A stretch of DNA of 64,000 nt from Diplonema japonicum (taxonomy: Eukaryota > Euglenozoa > Diplonemea > Diplonemida > Diplonemidae), in the NCBI GenBank assembly GCA_964019335.1, contig OZ025657.1, forward strand, positions 744,001-808,000, given 5' to 3'. Position numbers and translations under genes: made by a program. The notes beneath the pieces are model-generated. The model was not told where the DNA came from. It made no database searches and saw only the letters and a program-made list of their open reading frames with translations. Positions 1 to 7,230 of the stretch are shown here, piece after piece (the stretch's first letter is position 1; each line of letters opens with the position of its first letter).

Positions 1-2
1 CG

Positions 3-596
3 AAGATGCCGGAAGGGGCGTGGGAGAAAGTGAAGTTCATCACACTGTTCCCGATAAACGTGCTATTGTGGCTGACGGTGCCCAACTGCGCGATAGAAGA
101 GAAGAAGCGATACTTCGTTGTGGCGTTCCTGCTGTCGATCCTGTGGATCGCCGTGTACTCCTACTTCATGGTGTGGTGGGCAGAGGTCCTGGGTCGGGCA
201 CTAGAGATCCCCATTGAAGTGATGGGCTACACACTGCTAGCAGCAGGTACAAGTGTACCGGACTTGATAACAAGTGTCCTTGTGGCACGGCTGGGGCGTG
301 GCGACATGGCAGTCTCTTCATCCATAGGGTCCAACATCTTTGACATCACACTGGGCCTCCCTCTGCCTTGGTTCTTGCGGAGTATAACGTCTTCAGGAAG
401 CCCAGTTCACGTTGAGTCCACGTCCTTGGGCCCCTCTGTGGGTATGCTCATATTGATGCTTATTAGCGTGATTGCCTCTATTGCTGTATTTGGGTGGCGG
501 CTTGATAAAAGGCTGGGTATCATTTGCTTTGGGCTGTATGTGGTGTTCGTGACCCTCTCGCTGCTCTTGGAATATGAAGTTATTACTGTGTTTTAG
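3..596 (+). CDS. K+-dependent Na+/Ca2+ exchanger (NCKX/SLC24 family), 3' part
   Basis: Integral membrane cation antiporter that would export Ca2+ in exchange for Na+ (and K+ in the NCKX branch). Only the C-terminal half is in the window: the frame is open at base 3 and ends at TAG 594-596, about 197 residues. The first visible ATG (6-8) is probably internal. The diagnostic alpha-2 repeat is clear: [15 protein letters not shown] followed by [19 protein letters not shown], with the acidic Asp of VPDL and the Ser/Asn/Asp of SIGSNIFD that line the ion path in this family. Hydrophobic helices precede it ([16 protein letters not shown]) and follow it ([37 protein letters not shown]), as expected for the last five helices. 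Seen: motif and helices. Family knowledge: the exchange function. NCKX rather than NCX is inferred from the GTSVPDL form. No intron is visible in this part. Confidence 0.9.
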   Translation, partial: KMPEGAWEKVKFITLFPINVLLWLTVPNCAIEEKKRYFVVAFLLSILWIAVYSYFMVWWAEVLGRALEIPIEVMGYTLLAAGTSVPDLITSVLVARLGRGDMAVSSSIGSNIFDITLGLPLPWFLRSITSSGSPVHVESTSLGPSVGMLILMLISVIASIAVFGWRLDKRLGIICFGLYVVFVTLSLLLEYEVITVF

Positions 597-936
597 CAGT
601 GCAAACAGAACACGAGAAAGAAAGAGAAAAAAAAGAGAAAAAAAAGAAGAAGAAGAAGAAGAAAAAGGTGGTGCGTCGTGCCTTCATTTCCCCTTAGCTG
701 GGTGTCCCTCTCCTTTTGATACCGCCTTTTTCAAAAGAATGGAAGAAGAAGAAGAAAAAAAAAATATACAAAAGTTAAAAAAAAAGAAGAAACAGATAAC
801 AACCTTTTTTTTTTCTTTTTTTTTTAAATCAAAGGTGAAGAGAAACAAAAAAAATGGCCTTTTGTATTTGATGTGCAAAAAGCTATCATCACGGTCCTTT
901 TTTTTTTTAATTTACTATTATTGATCATAGTATCGG

Positions 937-967
937 GGGTTAACCCGCGTGGGTGATCGGTTAACCC
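937..967. repeat. Two close copies of GGTTAACCC
   Basis: The perfect palindrome GGGTTAACCC lies at 937-946 and GGTTAACCC is repeated at 959-967, 21 bp downstream. A third, shorter copy (GGTTAACC) occurs at 2198-2205. The role is unknown. The site sits in otherwise A/T-rich spacer, where GC palindromes stand out. Confidence 0.5.
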
Positions 968-1449
968 TGGATGCTATGTATTATTATTATTATGGTTTGT
1001 TGTCACCGAAGAATCATCTTTTGAAAGGGTTTTCGGCTTCAGTCAAGGTGGTGGGAAAAAATGGCATGGAGTGGGGTGGTGGCAAAAAAAAAAAAAGAAA
1101 AAGCCATCTAGGTGAGTTTTTTTATTCTTTCTTTTCTCCTTTGTTGATGTAGTTCCCCCTGCCCTCCCCGCCCCCTTCGTTAATTCGGCCATTCTTCTCA
1201 TTAACCCTTGCCAACCTTTACTTGATATCACTTTAAAGCCTATTCTTTTTTTTTCTTTTTTTTTCCCCTGCTAGACCATCTCTCCTTTTTTTTTTGTTTT
1301 TGTTTTTTTACCTAGTCAGCGGGGTTTTTTCAAATAGAAAACTGTGTTTTTAGCACACTGAGTTATTTAGTTTCTTTTTTTTCTTCTTCTTTATTTTACC
1401 TCCTTTCCCCCTTATTTATTTGTCTGCCGCAGTTGGCACTCTTTAGCAA

Positions 1450-1452
<3 letters not shown>

Positions 1453-1482
<30 letters not shown>
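1453..1482 (+). repeat. Poly-T run of 30 bases
   Basis: Thirty consecutive T residues, directly upstream of the doubtful ORF at 1485-1730. It could act as a polypyrimidine tract for splicing on the + strand, but no clean AG follows closely. The length may be affected by sequencing error. Confidence 0.85.
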
Positions 1483-1483
<1 letters not shown>

Positions 1484-1484
1484 G

Positions 1485-1730
1485 GCACGGAAGAAGCGAC
1501 GCCCCTTCCCAGCGGACGAGAGAAAAAGAGTGAAGTCCCTCATCGCCATTGGAGGAAAGGCAGCTATTGGTTTCTCCAGGAGGCCTATTTTCGCCACCCG
1601 CTCCACGCACGACAAGCTAATGGAATTGAAAGCCGACTACAAGCGGGACCGCATCACACGACTCCGCAAGACGCTCACGGCCTCAATCGGAATGAAAGCA
1701 ATGCTCCAGAAGGGGAGTATTAACAGATAG
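1485..1730 (+). other. Doubtful small basic ORF or exon remnant
   Basis: An open frame ending at TAG 1728-1730 encodes about 80 residues with a protein-like composition (segments such as KSLIAIGGKAAIGFSRR and KADYKRDRITRLRKTL), more plausible than the overlapping poly-Phe frame. It has no ATG until 1620, so as an independent gene it would give only about 36 residues. It may be the last exon of an unrecognised gene, a broken copy, or chance. I do not recognise the sequence. A strong GC hairpin begins immediately after the stop. Confidence 0.25.
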
Positions 1731-1731
1731 A

Positions 1732-1766
1732 CCCCCCCTCCCATAGGGCGGCCCTCTAGCGGGGGG
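1732..1766. other. GC-rich nested inverted repeat
   Basis: Six C (1732-1737) can pair with six G (1761-1766). Inside this lies a second small stem, AGGG (1745-1748) with CCCT (1752-1755). It starts two bases after the TAG of the doubtful ORF at 1485-1730. A transcript structure is possible; no function is shown. Confidence 0.4.
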
Positions 1767-2935
1767 CTTGTCCTGTACTTTGAGTTTTTTTTTCTTTTTT
1801 TTTTTTTTTTTTCAGGTGGTGGGGATAACATGAAAATATAAGAAAAACATCAGATGTGTTGTTCGCTGTTGACCTCCTCGTCGGTCATCACCGGTAGCAC
1901 CCGAGTGGAAGAACGTAACGCAGATGCTCAGGGTGACGAACAGGCAGCAAACTGCACGAGCGCAGAATCTTGGTTACCCGGGACGCCCCGGCTGGGGTTG
2001 AGCTATACACCGCACGCATTAAGGACACGACGCGGAACGCAGAAGAAGCTACAACTCGGCCGCGGTGCGCCCCCTGTAATCAAGTAGACAGTTCTTGTGC
2101 AGGGCGCCGCCAACACCGGCCTCCTTTAACTCATATATTTTTTTTGCGTGGAAAGGGGAAAAAAAGAGTCGGTTGATTGTTGTTTGTGCACAGCCGGGGT
2201 TAACCTGTAGAAGGATAAGCCCAACATGCTACCACTACTCTTTTTAGCACTAGCAATTCATTATCAATATATTGTTTTTCTTGTTCATGCATTTAAAAAA
2301 AAAAAAAAAAAAGATGCCCCCCACCCTACCGCGAGGAAACAGGGACCAGGCACGCCACGTCTGAGAGGTGACGCCACACATGTTGGAAGCTCACTCCAAT
2401 GTGCCGTTAGGCGACAAACCCCCCCACCCCATGTACTTTAGGGAAAAGTTGGAGCCGACTGTGGTGGTTGGGCTGAGCGCCGTTTTTTGACTTGACTGTG
2501 TCACTTCGACGTTGAAAGATCGAGTTTTGTTTTTTGTTTTTTGTTTTAAAACGATGTGTCACCCTGTTAGTAATTGTGAAAAAGACACTTTGCCACTCCC
2601 CCCCTTGAGTTGGGACAATGTTTTAAACCCTTACCTCTGTGATGCCGTTGCACTGTGGTTAGGCCGTGGTATTTAATCCATGCCCGTGTCACGTGGTGAC
2701 TGATTGCATCTACAAAGGAAAGCTTGCGATAAAAAAATAATAATAATAAAAAGGTGGCCTCGACCCAGGAGGGTTCGAAAGGCACCATATACCACACAGA
2801 CACTATCCGATGGGTGGGGAAAGAAGTGAATCCAAAAAAAAAAAGGAAATCTATGAAGAATAAATAAACAACTAAAACAAAAAAAAAAACTACACTTTTT
2901 TAACTTGTTGAAAAAGACACATTATAGAATACAAA

Positions 2936-2953
2936 GGGGGGGGGGGGGGGGGG
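2936..2953 (+). repeat. Poly-G run of 18 bases
   Basis: Eighteen consecutive G residues in the leader region of the EF-hand gene. It could form a G-quadruplex in DNA or in the coding-strand RNA. It lies upstream of the proposed trans-splice acceptor (3123), so it would be absent from the mature mRNA if that acceptor is used. Confidence 0.8.
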
Positions 2954-3120
2954 AACGCGGCCCCAAGAAGAAATAAAGAAAAGAAGAAAAAAAACAAAGG
3001 TAAAGGGCGCCAGTCTTGAAGAAGAAAAAAAAAGGGGCTCAGTTGTCTTTTTCTTTCTCTTCTTCTTCTTTCCGTTGCTATTTCATTCCAATGCAACTTG
3101 TATCCTTTCACGACCGACCA

Positions 3121-3123
3121 CAG
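3121..3123 (+). promoter_or_regulatory. Candidate trans-splice acceptor of the EF-hand gene
   Basis: A CAG (in ACCACAG) lies 6 nt upstream of ATG 3130, preceded by a long pyrimidine tract (3046-3090). Use of this site would remove the in-frame upstream ATG at 3091 and fix the start at 3130. Confidence 0.45.
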
Positions 3124-3129
3124 AAGGCA

Positions 3130-4341
3130 ATGCCTGGGAGCTTCGGCGATGGTATCGTGCCTTACAAGCGTGTGAGGACCGATGGCACTGTTAGCCTATG
3201 TGGGTTGTTCTTTACAGGCAATGCTGCTAAGGAGGGAGGCATCAACGGTGCTGTCAAGAAGCAGGTCGCAGAGAGCACGGGGGCTGCAAAGGCACAAGGG
3301 GGGTGGCCCGCACACTGCGGCGATGATGTCATTGAAACCGTTCGGAGCCTGACCAAAACGGCAGTGAAGCAATGTGAAAAAATGGACGGGATGGAGCTCA
3401 TCACCAGCAGCCTGAACCAGCTGCTCACCGAATACAACGGTGCTGTGGAGCAGGCAAGGCACTACTACACCCTCTGCAGTGCCGAGTCTGCAGAGGTAAA
3501 GCGGTATCAAAACGAGGCAGCGCTTGTCCCCACGATGATGCGGAAGCTATTCAACCAGGCAGATGCAGAGAAGAGCGAGTTGCGGAAGAGGATGAAGGAG
3601 TTGGAGGAAGCACTCGAACAACGAGAATGCGAAGCCCTCCCTCCCACACCATCGCCCACCAACAAGAAAGTGCACACCGCGCAAGGTTCATTGAGGGGGA
3701 CGGGTATCACTGAGGCCGCGGAACCCGAGAGCCCTACACGTCCTTCCAATGCGCCTTGCAGGCCTCAGTCGCCGCCTGGGTCACCACCCTTGCCATCGAG
3801 GCAGAGGCCACACTCCACCATCGGGTGGATACGAGGCTCTCGTCAAACACCTGTGACACTCCCCAAACGGCCATATTCGTCGATGGACGCACGTTATGCA
3901 CACAGTAGTATACCTGCAGACTACAATCTAGCACCCCAGAAACCTTACACAGCGCGCATCACGCGTGCTTTCACATCCTCTGCCGACATCCGCAGGGTGT
4001 TCGACGAGCTCGACACCACCCGTTCGGGCTGCCTCTCTCATGACGTTGTGAGGTCGTTCTACAAGAGCATAGACGACTTCGGTGTTCCTAAAAGTGAAGC
4101 ACAGGTACCACTACACTACACTACACTACACTACACTACACTACACTACACTACACTACACTACACTACACTACACTACACTACACTACACTACACTACA
4201 CTACAGATCACCGACCTTTTGTACAGGTGTTCCATCAGAGGTGCGCATGATACGAAGATGACCTTCCCAGGTATCAGTAAACACAGGGTGGGAAACCATA
4301 CAGAATTCGAACTCCTCTGCCTTGGTGTGACGAGGAGGTGA
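3130..4341 (+). CDS. EF-hand and coiled-coil protein, 3 exons
   Basis: About 358 residues after joining exons 3130-4104, 4207-4270 and 4304-4341 (TGA). Both introns (102 and 33 nt) are multiples of three without in-frame stops, so the unspliced frame also reads through. Splicing is preferred because it removes a microsatellite and restores ...TFPEFELLCLG, the exit helix of an EF-hand. Residues about 85-165 form a helical/coiled-coil stretch (ADAEKSELRKRMKELEEALEQ). A Pro/Ser-rich linker follows (about 165-275). The EF-hand-like C-terminus starts near residue 285: its first loop, from D295 (DTTRSGCLSHDV), lacks the usual Glu at position 12, so calcium binding is doubtful. Start: ATG 3130 just after a candidate acceptor; an in-frame ATG at 3091 would add 13 residues. 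Upstream of a BILBO1-like gene, so a cytoskeletal role is possible, but the function is unknown. Confidence 0.75.
   Translation: MPGSFGDGIVPYKRVRTDGTVSLCGLFFTGNAAKEGGINGAVKKQVAESTGAAKAQGGWPAHCGDDVIETVRSLTKTAVKQCEKMDGMELITSSLNQLLTEYNGAVEQARHYYTLCSAESAEVKRYQNEAALVPTMMRKLFNQADAEKSELRKRMKELEEALEQRECEALPPTPSPTNKKVHTAQGSLRGTGITEAAEPESPTRPSNAPCRPQSPPGSPPLPSRQRPHSTIGWIRGSRQTPVTLPKRPYSSMDARYAHSSIPADYNLAPQKPYTARITRAFTSSADIRRVFDELDTTRSGCLSHDVVRSFYKSIDDFGVPKSEAQVPLHYTTLHYTTLHYTTLHYTTLHYTTLHYTTLQITDLLYRCSIRGAHDTKMTFPGISKHRVGNHTEFELLCLGVTRR
4109..4206 (+). repeat. CTACA pentanucleotide microsatellite forming an intron
   Basis: About 19-20 tandem CTACA units fill nearly the whole 102-nt intron 4105-4206. 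The 5' splice site is GTACC, and the last unit supplies the 3' splice site CTACAG. Because every unit carries a potential A-rich branch and acceptor-like context, unit number could change without destroying splicing. Confidence 0.9.
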
Positions 4342-4667
4342 TCAACCCTGTCCCCAGCTCACAGTATCAGTTGCGTGTTGGCTTGCCCTTGGGTGTGTAC
4401 ATAGTAGCGAGTACAGTGGGCATCGCTTTTTGGCATGCGGAGTATCACTTAGTTATCAGTGCAGGGGCGTTGTGCCCTGCGAAGGGACATCTCTGGCAAA
4501 GATTGTCAAAGCAAATGTGTGAAAAGGTGTAGGTGACTACTCCCTCGCCTTTGGCTTAAGAGATGGCACCCACGGTATAGTCAGTTGTACGTCTTTCCTG
4601 TTTCAATATGTTTAGTCTTGGGAAGCTTTGCACCTTATCTCACCACCCGCTTAGCACGACATAAAAA
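4342..4667. other. Intergenic spacer between EF-hand and BILBO1-like genes
   Basis: 326 bp with no convincing ORF. It should hold the 3' UTR of the EF-hand gene and the leader of the next gene. A TTAG at 4651-4654, 13 nt before ATG 4668, follows a C/T-rich stretch and is the nearest candidate acceptor. Confidence 0.5.
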
Positions 4668-6849
4668 ATGGTGTTCACAGTTCTTGCTGCAGCCGACATT
4701 TTTTCCACTAAGCTCAACTATGAATTTGATTTTCCTGTCCAACCGACACTTGCGGAGTTCCAGTCTAGAGTGGACTCCGTGTTCGGCATGGAAGCGGTCA
4801 TCAGGAAACCCGCAAACGTGCCAAGCGCCGCGTTCCTCATTCATAGAATGCAAATATTTGACGACAAAACAGACAGGTGGAACGATCTTGTGAGTGGTAC
4901 GCAGCTGCTGGACTACTGCCAAGTGTACATCTTCCAGAAGGAGACAGCTTGGCACAAAGAAGTGCAGAGCAAGATCCCACCAGCAGTGAAGGCACCCTCC
5001 GTCCCGCAGGTAAGCCTTGCCGTTCCTGTTGCAGCAGCACCTCCCCCTGCCACCTTCCCACCTCTGCCTGCTGTCATTTCTGCTCAACCTTTGCCAGCGA
5101 CTGCGACATACACCTCATTGAGTGCCGGCTCCTTGGGGGCAGGCACTTCCCTTGGTGCTGCTGGTACATCTGGTTTCCTACCTTCAGCAGCATTGCACGC
5201 TCTTCCTGCCGCTGCCCCTGTTCCTGCTTCAGTGGCGTCAGCAACAGTGGCTGCTGCGGCATTGAACCCAGTACCTGTTGCATCGGCACTTGCTCCTTCA
5301 CTCGCATCTCTTGCGGCTCCCGCGCCGGTTCTCGAGAACTTGGTCCCTCAAGTCGTGCACTCGCTACCCATGCCTGAGGCCATGCCCGAGGAGTGTACCT
5401 TTGACAGCAAAGTGCGTGCGACCTTCGATGCCTTTGGCCACGTTATCGATTATGAGGCGTTCGCCACCACTTTGGCTAAAGTGAGGGTAGACTTGCTTGA
5501 CGAAACTGTGCGCGACATCTTCTCGAAAGCCGATGCCGATATGAATGGACTATTATCCTTCGGCGAGTACCAGAGGTTCGCAGAGGGTTATCCCACGCTC
5601 TTGGATTCCTTGTTCTACCGCATCAACGACCATACCATTGACATCCAGCAGCAGGATTCCGTGGCTGCCGCAAAGCGCATGGTCAGCACGCTGCGCGAGA
5701 GGGAGTCTGATGCACGCGTTGCTGCGGTGCAGTGCCAACGCGAAGCCGAAGAGCAAGTGCACAGGCTTCGCCAGCAAGAAGCGGAAGTCCTTGCTTGTGA
5801 GGCAAGAGAGGCTGATGGGAAGGCTGTCTTGGAGGCCTCTGTGCATGAAGTTGAACGGGCACAGACGGATGTGGCCACAGGAAGACATGAGGTGGTGAAA
5901 GCCAAAGAGAACGAACAACTCAAGCAGGTATACATACCTAGACTAAGTTACAACATCCCAGATGGCGCACCTGGACACTCAGAGGAACGTGGAGCTGGCA
6001 AGCAACAAGCTTCGCACACTTGAGAACGACACGCTACGGGCAGAGGAAAGGAAATGCGAGGTATGTTCACAAAGCGGGAAACAGTAACAACAATAACAAC
6101 AACAGATCGAAAGGCTGTTGCTAGAGCAACAGAAAGAAGTCGACAGGCACAGAGATCTTAGTTTGCAAGCCAGAACTGAGCTGGTGGCAAGACAGACTGC
6201 TGAACAGCAGGCAGCTGACGCAGTGCGAAATGCTGAGATGGGATCCAAGCTAGCAACAGAGACGTTGCAGCAGCTCGAAAGCGGTCTGTCAACTGCGCAG
6301 GCTCGCGAGAGGGACTGTAGTCAGCTGCTGATTGCAGTTCGCGAAGAACTGGCCAGAAACATGGTGGCCAGGGACAACGAAGAACTTGAGCTGCAGGCAT
6401 GCAAGGAGAGAGAGGCTGTCAAGGTTGCCCTCGAGGGAGAAGCTTCACGGGCATGCGACGCTCAACATGAGCACGCGCAAATGCTCGAAAAAGAGAACCT
6501 AGAACACAATGTACGAAGGAGGCAGACTGAAGAGAAGGAAAGACCATTGCTTGAACAGGAGGTCAGATTAAGGCTGCAGAGGCAGAACCTTGAAGCGGAG
6601 GAGGCACGTCTTCGCGATGACCATAGATCCTTTCACTCAACCATGGGCAGGGCAGGCCCTCCTGCACCCACTGCTTCAGGCCTTAGCTATGCCGTAGCCC
6701 CCTCGCTTCGCACTGAACACGTTTCCCCAATCCGTGAACGTTCGCACATGACACCAATGGTCCCCGCCTCACTGGCAGGTAGCCCTGCCAGGAGAGGCCT
6801 CTCACCCCACATCAGGAGAGCGTCGCCTCCTACCTCTCCACGTGTTTAG
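4668..6849 (+). CDS. BILBO1-like flagellar pocket collar protein, 3 exons
   Basis: About 700 residues from exons 4668-5927, 5962-6060 and 6106-6849 (introns of 34 and 45 nt, both GTAT...CAG, phase 0). The N-terminal ~105 residues match the remembered ubiquitin-like domain of trypanosome BILBO1 in spacing of AADIF, NVPSAAF, LLDYCQVYIFQ, AWHKE and IPPAVK. BILBO1 builds the ring around the flagellar pocket neck and polymerises through its coiled coil. A long Ala/Pro-rich linker (about 110-240) follows, then an EF-hand pair whose second loop is canonical (D289, D291, N293, E300 in DADMNGLLSFGE) and the sequence YPTLLDSLFYR. Next comes a heptad-rich coiled coil (about 325-640) and a Ser/Pro-rich tail. 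The order of domains is that of BILBO1; the linker is much longer. Other EF-hand/coiled-coil scaffolds with the same head may exist in alveolates, so orthology needs a profile search. Confidence 0.65.
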
Positions 6850-6943
6850 ACTTCACGAACGTATCCTGTCACAATGGCAGCTCAGCACAGATGCCAAACT
6901 CTGTACTACTTGTAAATATACATGCCTCAGATTTTCTAAAAGT

Positions 6944-6960
6944 GCCCCACTAGGTGGGGC
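6944..6960. other. Perfect 7-bp hairpin in the 3' flank
   Basis: GCCCCAC (6944-6950), loop TAG, GTGGGGC (6954-6960). It lies 95 nt after the stop codon of the BILBO1-like gene. It could be an mRNA 3'-UTR structure or a processing signal between two cistrons. Confidence 0.6.
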
Positions 6961-7200
6961 CAAAACTCGAAACCGATCAGGTGTTGAATGCTTCAATGCA
7001 TTTTTGAATGTAATGCCTTAACCGGCCTTCCCAGGTTATCCTCCCCAGTGAAACACTTTAGAAATTTGAGACGTTAGTTTGTGCTGCTAAATGTTTGTAC
7101 CAATAGCAAACGAGCCTTTAGAACTGTTGTAACATTCCTCCCCCCGAGCTTTTGTTTTTCTTTGTAAGAATATGGCGACACCATACCTGTTCCATTGCCA

Positions 7201-7205
7201 CACAG
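7201..7205 (+). promoter_or_regulatory. Candidate trans-splice acceptor of the TRPP channel gene
   Basis: CACAG 17 nt upstream of the chosen ATG (7223), in the same form as the CACAG found before several other genes in the window. Splicing here would leave a very short leader that still contains the small upstream ORF at 7213. Confidence 0.45.
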
Positions 7206-7212
7206 GACTAAA

Positions 7213-7230
7213 ATGAAGGTGAATGGCTGA
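7213..7230 (+). promoter_or_regulatory. Overlapping upstream ORF (5 codons)
   Basis: ATG at 7213 starts a 5-codon frame (MKVNG) that stops at TGA 7228-7230, five bases past the channel start ATG at 7223. It lies between the candidate acceptor and the main start, so it would be in the mature mRNA and could lower channel translation through leaky scanning. Confidence 0.5.

Larger units (their letters stand above)
597..3129. other. Low-complexity intergenic region
   Basis: About 2.5 kb dominated by A-rich and T-rich stretches: AAGAAG-type purine tracts around 600-780, T tracts at 805-830, 1238-1310 and 1370-1400, a 30-T run, an 18-G run, and trinucleotide ATT/ATA repeats near 977-993 and 2737-2750. 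No long ORF with a convincing composition is present except the doubtful one at 1485-1730. The region would hold the 3' UTR of the exchanger and the 5' leader of the EF-hand gene. The last part (3046-3090) is a pyrimidine tract ending just before the proposed splice acceptor at 3123. Confidence 0.7.
6850..7222. other. Intergenic spacer with a hairpin
   Basis: 373 bp with no credible coding ORF. It contains the 3' UTR of the BILBO1-like gene, a perfect GCCCCAC/GTGGGGC hairpin, and the leader of the channel gene with a candidate acceptor at 7201-7205. Confidence 0.55.

Noticed and set aside
1854..2176. Two overlapping + strand ORFs (77 and 68 residues)
   Set aside because: Neither frame has consistent protein-like composition across its length, no family is recognisable and no splice solution joins them convincingly.
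2755..2800. GGGTTCGAA resembling a tRNA T-arm or B box
   Set aside because: The flanking bases do not form a T stem, and no acceptor or anticodon stem can be drawn on either strand.
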